Part shown: positions 15,182 through 23,449 of the stretch, piece after piece
Layout: every line of letters begins with the position of its first letter
How positions within the stretch are numbered: position 1 is the stretch's first letter
Source of the DNA: Mycobacterium sp. 1274761.0
GTDB lineage: Bacteria; Actinomycetota; Actinomycetes; Mycobacteriales; Mycobacteriaceae
Assembly: GCF_001668615.1 (NCBI RefSeq)
Contig: NZ_LZMC01000010.1
Location: 1 to 38,421 of the forward strand
Length of the DNA stretch: 38,421 nt
Direction: 5' to 3'
Translations under genes and position numbers: made by a program
Notes under the pieces: generated by a model
Seen by the model: the letters and a program-made list of their open reading frames with translations, nothing else
Database searches by the model: none
Told to the model about the DNA's origin: nothing

Positions 15182-17857
15182 CTACTTACAGGCGGCGCTG
15201 AGTTCTGCTCGGGCATGGTCGATTTGGTCGTAGGCGTAGCTCACTGCCTCGGCGGTCGTCATAGCTTCGCCCTTGCGGGCAAGGGCTTCGTAGGTCGGGT
15301 CGCCGAGAACGTCGCGTAGGTGAGAGATCGCGGTGTTGATCTCGGGAATCCACCTCCCTGTGGTGAGCGGATCGCACGCGTAACCGGCGATGATGGCCGC
15401 AGGCCTGAAATGTCCGAGCCGCTCAAGTAAAGCGGCTAGGGCGGTCAGACCACCACGCGTATTGGCTGTATTGCCTGAGTCGTGGAGTTTGCGGATACCC
15501 ATGACGAAATATTCCAGCGCGGTCAGCGGGTCGCCCGAGTTTGCTTCGTGCAGCGCCATGCTATGCGTAAGGTGGGTCTCGATGGTGCGGTTACCGCTGT
15601 CGCGAGCGATGACAAGACCCCGACGTAAGGTCTCCCGGGCGCAGTCGGGATCGGCGTCGCGGAGAACAAGACCATAAGCCATCAACGCGAAACACAGTGC
15701 ATACGGATTGCGAGTGGCCTCGGCGGCCTCGGTCAGGCCAGTAGCCGCGACCATGGCTTCATGCGGCGTCGCGGACCAAGGCAGCGCGAGGGCCAGGCAA
15801 GTCCTAGCCAAGGTGTGAGTGTCGCGACCGGTTGCGATCTGCGTCCGGCACAACTCGACCGATTGCTCGGGCTGCCCAATGACCAGGTATGCGGTGCTGA
15901 GCCAGCTTTGTATCCCAAACGGCACCGCGCTGCTGTCATCGGCAACGACCATCTGCCCTGCATCGGCATAACGGGCTGCAGCCTCGATCCGTCCAGTCGT
16001 CCAGCACATCGAGGCGATCACATACACAAACCCCAGCCGCGGATGATCCACCGCTCGCAAGGGTTCGACGATTTCTTCGGCCCAGGTGATCGGCTCATAA
16101 TTCTCGGCGAGAAAACCCACGAACCCCGCGTAGGCGGCGATGGTGGCGGCGCTGTCGATGTCACCCTGGTCGGCGGCCCACCGAAAGGCAGCACGCAGAT
16201 TGGACAATTCTATGGTGAGCCAGTCGTACGCCTCCCGCTGTAGTGGGCTGTCCCACAGCGCCATGATCTCGGCCTCGCCACCGGCGAAATAGCGGGAGTG
16301 AGCGGTACGAATCTCACCTGCCTCACCACGGGCAACGAGTTGTTCTTCGGCGAACTGGCGGATGGTTTCCAGCATTGAAAACCGGGTGCGGCGCAGCGAT
16401 CGGTCGGCGACGATCAGCGACTTGCGCACCAGCGCATCAAGCACGTCGAGGAGTGCATACTCATCGATCTCGTTCGATCCAGCCACAGCGCAGGCACCTT
16501 GGAGGTCAAAGCCGCCCGCGAAGACTGAGCAGCGTTCCAGGACAGTCTTTTCGGTGTCATCGAGAAGGTCATAGGACCATGCCACCGCATGGCGCAGCGT
16601 GTGATGGCGTGCCAGGCCCCGGCGTGAACCCACGAGCAAGCGGAAGCGGTGATCCAGGCGATCACGCACCTCGCTGACTGTCATCGATGCCATCCGCGAC
16701 GCCGCCAGCTCGATAGCCAAGGGGATGCCATCCACCCGCTGACAAATCTCCACCACCGCTGCCGTGTCGTCAGCGTTGGTCAGCAAAAAGCCCGGCGCAG
16801 TTCCTTCAGCGCGTTCAACGAATAAGCGCACCGCGCCAGCGTCGATTCCTGATGAGGAGTCAAGCGAGCGGACCAAACGGACCTGCTCCTCGGCGAGACC
16901 TAGCACTTCTCGGCTAGTAGCCAACATCCTCGCCGTCGACGACTGCGCCAGGATCGCCTCAATCAGGTCGGCGGCGGCCCCCAGCACATGCTCGCAGTTG
17001 TCAATCACTAGCAGCCGGACACGGCCCTCTTGAGCTGCGGCCACCGATTCGGTCACGCTCTTGCCGGGCTGCTGGGTCACGCCCAAGACTGCTGCCACCG
17101 CGTCAGGGACAGCCGCTGGATCGGTGACCGCTGCGAGTTCGAAAAACCACACACCGTCAGGAAACTCATCGGCCAGCCTTGCGGCGACGTCCATCGCCAG
17201 CCGTGTCTTTCCAACCCCGCCAACACCGGTCAGTGTCACTAGCCGGTGTGACTTGACCGCCGCTTTGATATCCGCGACCTCAGACTCGCGCCCGATCAAG
17301 CTCGTGGTTGGTGGACGCAAGTTTCCGGGGGTTGTGTCCAGCGCCCGCAGCGGCGGGAATTCCGTCCGCAGGCCCGCTGCCCGAACTTGAGAGACTCCGA
17401 CCGGCATCGGCACATCGCGTAGCCGTCGTGGCCCCAGATCAAGTAGGTCTACTCCGCCAAGGAGACCCGCTGTCGACTCAGCCACGAGAATCTGACCCCC
17501 GTGCCCGGCAGCCATCACACGCGCGGCCCGGTTCAAGACAGCACCGAAGTAGTCGCCGTCACGTACCTCGGCCTCGCCGGTCGCCAGCCCCATCCGCACC
17601 GGCAATTCCAGAGCACGCTGAGCGGCTATGGCAGCATCCACCGCTGACTTCGGCAAGGAGAAAGCCGCGCACACCCCGTCGCCGGTGTGCTTGAACAAGA
17701 ACCCGTCGTGGGCTTCGATCACCTTGCGTAGCACCTTGTCGTGGTCGGCGAGTGCCTCTCGCATGGCATCGGCGTCCGTCTCCCACCGACGGGTTGACCC
17801 CTCCACGTCGGTGAACAGAAAGGTCACCACACCTGACGGCGGGTCCCCCGCAGACAC
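15182..17857 (-). CDS. Class III nucleotide cyclase + STAND/NB-ARC ATPase regulator
   Basis: An 891-residue multidomain protein. Residues ~8-135 are a class III cyclase with metal aspartates D17 (LFTDVEGST) and D60 (KHTGDG), purine-selecting K56 and D102, and N109/R113 (VLNRAAR), all canonical. Residues ~185-480 are an NB-ARC-like STAND ATPase with Walker A GVGGVGKT (211-218), Walker B LLVIDN (D286), ATSREVL sensor and the GIPLAIELAA motif. The remaining ~400 residues are helical TPR-like repeats. No LuxR-type helix-turn-helix is seen at the C-terminus, unlike some mycobacterial relatives (Rv0386 group). STAND proteins are ligand-triggered switches, so ATPase-gated cAMP production is likely. 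GTG start. Full length, no frame disruption. Confidence 0.92.
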   Translation of the reverse strand: MSAGDPPSGVVTFLFTDVEGSTRRWETDADAMREALADHDKVLRKVIEAHDGFLFKHTGDGVCAAFSLPKSAVDAAIAAQRALELPVRMGLATGEAEVRDGDYFGAVLNRAARVMAAGHGGQILVAESTAGLLGGVDLLDLGPRRLRDVPMPVGVSQVRAAGLRTEFPPLRALDTTPGNLRPPTTSLIGRESEVADIKAAVKSHRLVTLTGVGGVGKTRLAMDVAARLADEFPDGVWFFELAAVTDPAAVPDAVAAVLGVTQQPGKSVTESVAAAQEGRVRLLVIDNCEHVLGAAADLIEAILAQSSTARMLATSREVLGLAEEQVRLVRSLDSSSGIDAGAVRLFVERAEGTAPGFLLTNADDTAAVVEICQRVDGIPLAIELAASRMASMTVSEVRDRLDHRFRLLVGSRRGLARHHTLRHAVAWSYDLLDDTEKTVLERCSVFAGGFDLQGACAVAGSNEIDEYALLDVLDALVRKSLIVADRSLRRTRFSMLETIRQFAEEQLVARGEAGEIRTAHSRYFAGGEAEIMALWDSPLQREAYDWLTIELSNLRAAFRWAADQGDIDSAATIAAYAGFVGFLAENYEPITWAEEIVEPLRAVDHPRLGFVYVIASMCWTTGRIEAAARYADAGQMVVADDSSAVPFGIQSWLSTAYLVIGQPEQSVELCRTQIATGRDTHTLARTCLALALPWSATPHEAMVAATGLTEAAEATRNPYALCFALMAYGLVLRDADPDCARETLRRGLVIARDSGNRTIETHLTHSMALHEANSGDPLTALEYFVMGIRKLHDSGNTANTRGGLTALAALLERLGHFRPAAIIAGYACDPLTTGRWIPEINTAISHLRDVLGDPTYEALARKGEAMTTAEAVSYAYDQIDHARAELSAACK

Positions 17858-17984
17858 CCGATCAGGATGTCACAAAACGCCCACGTCAAATCGCCAATTG
17901 CGACCATGCCGATCTTGACGGCCCCGGCGACCGGGTTGCCCGTTTCCAGGGCCACAGCGCACCAGACGTTGGAGACTGTCGGAC

Positions 17985-18548
17985 ATGCTCGCTATGCCCC
18001 TTCCCGTAGCCGGAGAGCGCCAATCCCTACTTGAGTACCTCAAGTACCAACACACCGCGTTCCTCGCCGTCTTGCACGGCGTGACCGAGGAACAAGCCCG
18101 CTGCACCCCAACTGTCAGCGCATTCTGCCTCGGATCACTGTTGAAGCACGTGACGCTTCAGCAGTACGCATGGACGCTGGCGGTGACCTCACCAGACCTG
18201 CGTCCCGATGACCCACGGTCGCTGCTCGGCATGATGAGCGACTTCGTCAACAGGGAAGTCTTCCGCGACGACGAAACCCTTGATGGCCTGACGGCAGGTT
18301 TCCGTGCGCAGAACGCCGAGACGCTGCAGGTATTCGCGGAGGCCGACTTGGATGCCACCACCATTGCTATACCTGACCACATCCATGGCATCTTCCAAGT
18401 TCCCCACTGGACAGTGCGCTGGGTGCTGATGCACATCATCGAGGAGTTCGCCCGCCACGCTGGTCACGCCGACATCATCCGTGAATCCATCGACGCGCAA
18501 CGATGTACGAGCTGCTCTTTGCCCTGGACGGCTAGCGGCCTAATTTGA
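17985..18548 (+). CDS. DinB-like (DUF664) protein with frameshifted C-terminus
   Basis: 187 residues of the four-helix DinB/DUF664 family common in mycobacteria, whose relatives include metal-dependent thiol transferases. The histidines in LLKHVTLQQY and in the last helix (MHIIEEFARHAGHADIIRES) form the usual metal triad. After IIRESIDA the frame reads QRCTSCSLPW, whereas the +2 frame from 18497 reads ATMYELLFALDG and stops at 18535, the normal family ending. A one-base deletion in the GCGCGC run near 18493-18498 therefore altered the last ~15 residues, leaving the metal triad intact. ATG at 17985 or 17994. It overlaps the convergent HAMP-cyclase gene by 9 bases; without the deletion it would not. 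Confidence 0.82.
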   Translation: MLAMPLPVAGERQSLLEYLKYQHTAFLAVLHGVTEEQARCTPTVSAFCLGSLLKHVTLQQYAWTLAVTSPDLRPDDPRSLLGMMSDFVNREVFRDDETLDGLTAGFRAQNAETLQVFAEADLDATTIAIPDHIHGIFQVPHWTVRWVLMHIIEEFARHAGHADIIRESIDAQRCTSCSLPWTASGLI

Positions 18549-20063
18549 AGGATCGCTGTTGTGGCTGAGGCCAAAGACCTGCACGGCAGCCGACTTACCC
18601 TTCAGCGCATGCGATCCCCGGTCGACGAGACCGGGAGGGCGAGAACCGAAAGCCTCGACGGTTTGGTCTGTCAGCAGGATCGTGTCACCCGTGGTCTTCG
18701 TGAGCTGCTCCACGCGGGCAGCGACATTGACTGCGTCACCGATCAAAGTGAACTCTAGCTTGCTGCCGCCGCCGATGGTTCCCGCGATCACCACACCGGT
18801 GTTGATCCCGATGCCGATCCGAAGCTTCCCACCGAATCGCTCTGCCACGAGGCGCTGAATCAGAACAGCGGCGTTCAGTGCCGCATCAGCATGGTCTGCA
18901 AGGTCATTCGGTGCACCGAACACGGCTAGCGCACCATCACCCAGGAACTTGTTCACATGCCCACCGCCATCGACGACAGCGGGCACCACGATCTCGAACA
19001 GGGCGTTGAGGCGGGCGACGACATCCTCGGCGGGGTTCGTCTCGGCGAAGGGGGTGAAGTCGCGGATGTCGACGAACATCACCGTCACCTCCCGGCGCTC
19101 ACCGGTGAACACATCGTCACCCTGGTCAAGAAGCTTGGTCGCCAGGCTGGGGTCCACGTAGGTGCCGAACGCGGCTTGAAGTCGTTGCCGCTCAGCCAAG
19201 CCCGCCTGCATCCGGTTAAACGACGCACCGAGCGCACCAAGATCATCGTCTTGGACCACCGGCAGGCGCTGACTGTAGTCTCCAGCCGCAACCCGTTCGG
19301 TCCCTTCGGCGAGGTCGCGAATGGGACGAAGTGCTGGCAGGACAATGGCACCCACGGCATTCGGTGCCGCGAGCGCGAGCGTCAACGCGGCCCCGATCAC
19401 GACGAAGAGCACGGGAACCTTCCCAGCCCGGTCAAACACCACGGCTCCCAGCATCGCGGCCTGGGCGGAGAACGCGAACGCAGACGCCAGCATCGACAGG
19501 TTCAACCACGCGGCAAAAGTCGGACGAGAGCGAGGAAGGGCGTCACCAATCCCGGTATCCCCTGCCAAAGCAACCCTGGCCGGTCGCAATGCTCCTTCCA
19601 CAAAGCTGTGGGCACCAACCAGATTTGCGGCAATTCCCATAGCTGCCCCGAAAATCGCGTATTGGACTAGCCGCGACTCGCTCGCCCCTGCTATCGCAGC
19701 GACCACGACGGCAAGCAGTGCCGAGATAACCGGCCAAACTGCCAACCCTCGAACAGCCGCTGCGCGAGTCCAGGCGTACGTGTCCCTCAGAGCCGCTGCA
19801 CGATCAACATCACAGCCAGCCGCCCACCGCTGCGCGATGTGGAACGGTCGGCTGCCGGGAAGAATCACCGCGTAAGTCAACACCGCCACAGCGACACCGG
19901 TGACGGCACACGCCTCGACGTAACGACTCGACTTTTCGAACGCGACCACGCCGAGCGACAAGATCAAGGACACCGAAAGTATCGAGGCGAAGAAAACTGC
20001 GCAGACCACCCACGAATACCTCGCCGCATACCTATCCCACGCCCACTGCCAGATGCGATCCAT
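18540..20063 (-). CDS. Membrane-bound HAMP-domain adenylate cyclase
   Basis: 507 residues: six hydrophobic helices (about 17-42, 50-69, 107-127, 133-156, 187-210, 217-240), a HAMP domain (about 241-293, LRPIRDLAEGTERVAAGDYSQRL) and a class III cyclase domain (about 322-500). Metal aspartates D332 (FVDIRDFT) and D376 (NKFLGDG), K372, T439 (EFTLIGDAVN), N446 and R450 are all in place, the class IIIb pattern (Thr instead of Asp as second purine selector) typical of adenylate cyclases. It resembles the Rv1318c-1320c/Rv3645 group. The membrane part may sense lipids or bicarbonate-type signals, but no ligand site is visible. ATG start; convergent with the DinB-like gene. Confidence 0.93.
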   Translation of the reverse strand: MDRIWQWAWDRYAARYSWVVCAVFFASILSVSLILSLGVVAFEKSSRYVEACAVTGVAVAVLTYAVILPGSRPFHIAQRWAAGCDVDRAAALRDTYAWTRAAAVRGLAVWPVISALLAVVVAAIAGASESRLVQYAIFGAAMGIAANLVGAHSFVEGALRPARVALAGDTGIGDALPRSRPTFAAWLNLSMLASAFAFSAQAAMLGAVVFDRAGKVPVLFVVIGAALTLALAAPNAVGAIVLPALRPIRDLAEGTERVAAGDYSQRLPVVQDDDLGALGASFNRMQAGLAERQRLQAAFGTYVDPSLATKLLDQGDDVFTGERREVTVMFVDIRDFTPFAETNPAEDVVARLNALFEIVVPAVVDGGGHVNKFLGDGALAVFGAPNDLADHADAALNAAVLIQRLVAERFGGKLRIGIGINTGVVIAGTIGGGSKLEFTLIGDAVNVAARVEQLTKTTGDTILLTDQTVEAFGSRPPGLVDRGSHALKGKSAAVQVFGLSHNSDPSN

Positions 20064-20290
20064 GTCGGGAGAGTATGACGTCCGCTACCTGCGATCTGCT
20101 GGAATGAGCACGGTGACGGCTGGCTCGTGGGGGCCACATCCGCGCCGTCGTCAAGCAACAGGAAGTGGGTGTGGTCTTCATAGCCTGCTCTTGAGCATCT
20201 GGTGAGGACCGGTGACAGCTTCCATACCCCTACCGCCTGCTCCTTTTTTGTCGCGTTTTCAACGGGCCTCACCAGGGGTAGACCGGCGTC

Positions 20291-20680
20291 GTGCACGACC
20301 GAAGATTCGAGTTCCACTTCACCACTCAATACCAGCTGGCGGGATTGCCGTTCGGTGTCAGACCTTCTACATGTGAGGTTCGGGTGGGTGCCGGTCGGCT
20401 GACTGCCCGGTTCGGCCCGTGGCAGGTGCAGACCGCACTGGACAACATCGCCGACGTGTCTATCACCGGCCCCTACGCCTTCATCAAGACCGCCGGTCCT
20501 GGCCACTTGTCGTTCGCTGACAGAGGACTGACGTTCGCAACCAACGGGGATCGCGGCGTGTGCCTTGTCATGGTTGAACCCATTCGTGGTATCGACCCGT
20601 TCGGGCTGCTCCGGCATCCCAATCTCACACTGACGGTGGCTGATTGCGACGGTTTGGCGGACATCGTCCGAGACAGGTAG
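20291..20680 (+). CDS. Conserved actinobacterial hypothetical protein
   Basis: A 129-residue soluble protein, mostly predicted beta strands. Phrases such as LPFGVRP, ARFGPWQVQTALDNIADVSITGPY, GLTFATNGDRGVC and LTLTVADCDGLAD recall a family of unnamed mycobacterial proteins; I know no function for it. GTG start, placed where the recognisable fold begins. It sits alone inside the island, 227 bases from the start of the divergent membrane cyclase gene; the intervening stretch shows no clear signal to me. Confidence 0.7.
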   Translation: MHDRRFEFHFTTQYQLAGLPFGVRPSTCEVRVGAGRLTARFGPWQVQTALDNIADVSITGPYAFIKTAGPGHLSFADRGLTFATNGDRGVCLVMVEPIRGIDPFGLLRHPNLTLTVADCDGLADIVRDR

Positions 20681-20752
20681 CACCGTGGCGGCTAGTACTA
20701 GATCGCCGTGCTCGCGCGCGCAGGATTGCCCTTTGACTTCCTAGCCGCGAGT

Positions 20753-21401
20753 TCACTTCACGTTCTCCAACATCGCTTTGGCGATTCGTTCGGCATACGG
20801 GGACGCCCAACTTGGGTTCTTGGGCCATCCGACATTGGGGTCGTAGGTGCTGACAATATTCGGTACCGCGCAGCCCCGCGCTTCTACAACGACGTTCCAG
20901 CGCACTCCGAGTGAATGTTGGCAAGCGTCAGGACCGTTCTCGCCGCCGTTGGTCGCCATCGCAACCGAGATGACGTCATCGTCGCGCCGGACGTTGCCCA
21001 ATCTGTAACCGGCGGCGTTCTCATATCCGAGGCTCGCAGAGACTTCGTCGGTCGTACATGATTTCCACTGCGACTCCGCCGCATTGAAAAAGTTCTGCGC
21101 CGCTCCGGCTGACGGGAACACCGCTGCTGTCTTGAAATAAGTGCGGCTCTCCAGTGGAACCGGGGTACAGATTGCCGAACGTCTGCGTCTTGGTCTGCTC
21201 CATATCGCTGGCGGTGTACACGGCGTGCTCACCGGTGAACACCACCCCGACACACGACGCAGGTTTTACCTGGGCCGAATGATCGCTGGTCCCGTAGGAG
21301 GAAGATTGCAGCGCTATTTCGCCCGCTCCGCCGCCTGCCGGATCATCCGTGACGGAGGTTCCAACGAGTCTTGCGGGTTCACGTCGCACCGATGTGGGCA
21401 T
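20753..21401 (-). pseudogene. PknH-type extracellular sensor domain, frameshifted and 5'-truncated
   Basis: Two overlapping minus-strand frames give one PknH_C-like sensor domain, the cysteine-rich extracellular domain of PknH and of stand-alone mycobacterial lipoproteins. The first part (ASCVGVVFTGEHAVYTASD, TFGNLY) is read from 21401; the second (PVPLESRTYFKTAAVFPSAG, QWKSCTTDEV, DACQHSLGVRWNVVVEARGC, AKAMLENVK) ends at 20753. The switch is near 21165-21175, a single-base indel. No signal peptide or membrane segment precedes the domain, and its 5' end abuts the integrase remnant on the other strand, so the gene also lost its start. The four conserved cysteines remain. Confidence 0.75.
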
Positions 21402-22207
21402 CGCGAGGAGTCAATGAGATCAGCGTCCGGGATGTGGAGGCGTGGGTCGCCCATATGGTGAAGAACGGCGGAGGCGCGACGACCGTCATCCGTGCGCATG
21501 TGGTGCTATCTGGAAATTTTGGCGATGCGGTAAAGGCTCGCAGATTGCGGTCAATCCCGCTAAGGCAATCGCGAGCCTCCCCCCGGAAACGGGCTCGGCG
21601 CCGCGTCTACCTGACCGACAAGAATCTTCACCGACTCGCCGACGAGTCGGGCCACCATCGCACCTTGGTACTCACACTGGGCTTTTGCGGGGTTCGATGG
21701 GCGAAGCAATTGCTCTACGCGTCAGAGACATTCAGTTCCTACGCAAGAGGCTGAAGGTGTCGGAGAACGCGGTCCAGTTTGGAGTCGACCACGCTGTTGG
21801 CGAGCCAAAGGGCCGTGAGTCGCGGTCTGTTCCGGTGCCACCATTCCTTCTCGACGAACTCGGACTGCTCTGCGCGAATAAGTCACCCGACGATTTGGTG
21901 TTCGCCGGTCCCGACGGCGACTATCTCCCCCACCCAAAGTCGGAATACGGCTGGTTCGCTCAGGCGGTAAAGCGATCTGGCGTTTCAGCGGGTTACGCCT
22001 CACGATCTTCGCCACACGGCGGCCAGCCTGGCGGTGTCCGCCGGCGTCAACGTGTTGGCGTTGGCGAGAATGCTCGGACATAAGGATCCGAGCGTGACGC
22101 TGCGGGTCTATGCCGATCTCTTCGATACCGATCTGGACGCCATTGGCGCCGCGCTGCACAACGCCTACTCACCAGACAATGTGGGCAAACTGTGGGCAGA
22201 ACAGTAG
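21353..22207 (+). pseudogene. Tyrosine integrase remnant (two frameshifts, N-terminus lost)
   Basis: A phage-type tyrosine recombinase that explains the island's insertion in tRNA-Ser. The core-binding part (RVHVAPMWASRGVNEISVRD) is in one frame, then a one-base loss near 21698 shifts to GEAIALRVRDIQFLRKRL, then another shift at about 22000 returns to HDLRHTAASLAVSAG, LARMLGHKDPSVTLRVYADL and a stop at 22205-22207. All catalytic elements are recoverable: Arg in GVRW(G)E, the HxxR box, the final GHK and the tyrosine in VYADL. The N-terminal arm-binding domain is missing after a TGA at 21350. The reading frame ends 59 bases before the tRNA. Confidence 0.88.
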
Positions 22208-22247
22208 GTAGCAGACTCGGTATAAAGCGCTAAAAGGCCCTAGCAGG

Positions 22248-22268
22248 CATTTCGCACGAGGCGAAATG
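22248..22268 (-). terminator. Hairpin directly 3' of tRNA-Ser
   Basis: An 8-bp perfect stem (CATTTCGC / GCGAAATG) with a 5-base loop begins at the tRNA's CCA end. On the tRNA strand a TTTT occurs further on, not directly after, so it could be a terminator, a processing signal or part of the island's att region. Confidence 0.35.
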
Positions 22269-22293
22269 GCGGTGGCGGAGGGATTTGAACCCT
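22266..22293. repeat. Right attachment repeat (att) within tRNA-Ser
   Basis: The 28-bp partner of 11905-11932, lying in the 3' end of the functional tRNA: CCA, discriminator G, acceptor strand and the T-arm up to its loop. The island lies on the 3' side of the tRNA, as expected for tyrosine-integrase elements. Confidence 0.88.
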
Positions 22294-22357
22294 CGGACGG
22301 GGGTTACCCGTCACACGCTTTCGAGGCGTGCTCCTTAGGCCGCTCGGACACGCCACC
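22267..22357 (-). tRNA. tRNA-Ser (anticodon CGA)
   Basis: A 91-base class II tRNA including an encoded CCA. The 5' GGTGGCG pairs with the 3' CGCCACC, followed by discriminator G (as serine tRNAs have) and CCA. The anticodon stem CACGC/GCGTG encloses the 7-base loop CTCGAAA; the anticodon is at 22321-22323. A long variable arm and the T-arm GAGGGTTCAAATCCCTC follow. It reads UCG codons. It is the insertion site of the island and is divergent in role but same-strand with tadA, 30 bases upstream of it. Confidence 0.95.
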
Positions 22358-22386
22358 GTGTGGCAGCCTACCGAACCGACGACCGT

Positions 22387-22842
22387 CTATTCCAATCGCT
22401 GCCGGGCGAAGAACGCCGCCAGCGGCACCGCGCACTCCTGCGCCAGCACCCCGCCGACGACCTGCGGCCGATGTGTCAGCCTGCGGTCGCGCACCACATC
22501 CCACAGCGAGCCGACCGCACCGGTCTTGGGCTCCCACGCCCCGAACACCAACCGCGAAACGCGCGCCATCACCAGCGCGCCGGCGCACATCGTGCACGGC
22601 TCGACCGTCACCGCCAGCGTGGTGCCCTCGAGCCGCCACCCGTCGCCGAGCACCCTCGCCGCCAAACGCATCGCCAGAATCTCCGCGTGCGCCGTCGGAT
22701 CCCCAAGGCGCTCACGGGCATTGGCGGCCCGCGCCAGCTCTGTGCCGTCGGCTGAAAAGACCACCGCCCCGATCGGCACGTCGCGGGGGCCGGCTCCGCC
22801 CGCGGCCTCGAGTGCCGCGCGGACAAGCTCCTCGTCGGTCAC
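22387..22842 (-). CDS. tadA: tRNA(adenine-34) deaminase
   Basis: A 151-residue zinc deaminase that converts A34 of tRNA-Arg(ACG) to inosine. AHAEIL (H52, proton-shuttling E54) and EPCTMCAGA (C83, C86) form the zinc site, and PIGAVVF is the substrate strand. RLVFGAWEPKTGAVGSLWDV is typical of the TadA group rather than other cytidine-deaminase relatives. The start overlaps the stop of the upstream gene by 4 bases, so the two are translationally coupled. It lies just upstream of tRNA-Ser, as in M. tuberculosis (Rv3752c, from memory). Confidence 0.94.
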   Translation of the reverse strand: MTDEELVRAALEAAGGAGPRDVPIGAVVFSADGTELARAANARERLGDPTAHAEILAMRLAARVLGDGWRLEGTTLAVTVEPCTMCAGALVMARVSRLVFGAWEPKTGAVGSLWDVVRDRRLTHRPQVVGGVLAQECAVPLAAFFARQRLE

Positions 22843-23354
22843 CGATCGAGTCGGTCCAGCACCGCCGACAGTTCGTCGGCGAAGCCCATCTCCCGGGCGA
22901 TGCGCCCCAACTGTTCGTCGGCGTAGAGGTCGTATTCGCCGATGATGACACCCAGCACAGCGGCCGGCAGCCCCACGTCGGATAACACGCCCAGGTCGCC
23001 CTCCTCGAATGGATCAGCGTCGTCCAAGTCATCCGGTTCGATATCGGCGTCGAGCTTCTCGAGCACTTCGGCGGCGATGTCATAGTCCAGGGCCGCGGTG
23101 GCATCCGACAACAACAGCCGGGTGCCCGCAGGCGCGGGTCGGATGATCACGAAGAACTCGTCGTCGACGTCGAGCAGCCCGAAAACGGCTCCCGAACTGC
23201 GTAGCTCACGCAGTTCGGTCTCGGCCGCCTTCAGGCTCGTCAGCGCAGCGCGACGCATCGGCGAGCAGCGCCACTTGCCGTCCTCACGGACGACGGCAAC
23301 CCCGAAGCCGTCAGGCGCGTCGGCATCCTGCGCAGGTGCCCGCTGTGGTCCCAT
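22839..23354 (-). CDS. tRNA adenosine deaminase-associated protein (Rv3753c-like)
   Basis: A 171-residue acidic protein found next to tadA in actinobacteria. The N-terminal half has strands FGVAVVREDGKWRCSPM and FGLLDVDDEFFVIIRPAPAGTRLLLSDATAAL; the C-terminal half is rich in Asp/Glu (ADIEPDDLDDADPFEEGDLG) and ends in a helical segment. No catalytic motif or membrane segment is seen. Its stop overlaps the tadA start by 4 bases, suggesting the products work together or need matched amounts. The molecular role is not known to me. Confidence 0.85.
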   Translation of the reverse strand: MGPQRAPAQDADAPDGFGVAVVREDGKWRCSPMRRAALTSLKAAETELRELRSSGAVFGLLDVDDEFFVIIRPAPAGTRLLLSDATAALDYDIAAEVLEKLDADIEPDDLDDADPFEEGDLGVLSDVGLPAAVLGVIIGEYDLYADEQLGRIAREMGFADELSAVLDRLDR

Positions 23355-23449
23355 GGCCGCTTACGCTAGTCCCCGACCAGCGATGTTGACCAGCACTCGA
23401 CGACCGGCCGCACACCAACCGACCAGGCTCATGTGTCACCCTTGATGTC

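Larger units (their letters stand above)
11905..22293. mobile_element. tRNA-Ser-integrated genomic island (~10.4 kb)
   Basis: The island is bounded by 28-bp direct repeats that copy the 3' end of tRNA-Ser(CGA). A degraded tyrosine integrase lies next to the intact tRNA, the usual arrangement for elements integrating into a tRNA 3' end. Cargo: serine recombinase, SRPBCC protein, three class III cyclases, DinB-like protein, a conserved hypothetical, and pseudogenes at both edges. No phage structural, plasmid replication or conjugation gene is visible. The broken integrase means it is probably not self-mobile. A remnant integrase at the equivalent tRNA-Ser of M. tuberculosis (Rv3751, from memory) suggests a hotspot. 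Confidence 0.85.

Noticed and set aside
22387..22842. tadA and tRNA-Ser as island cargo
   Set aside because: They lie outside the repeat pair, and their order matches the core chromosome of mycobacteria.
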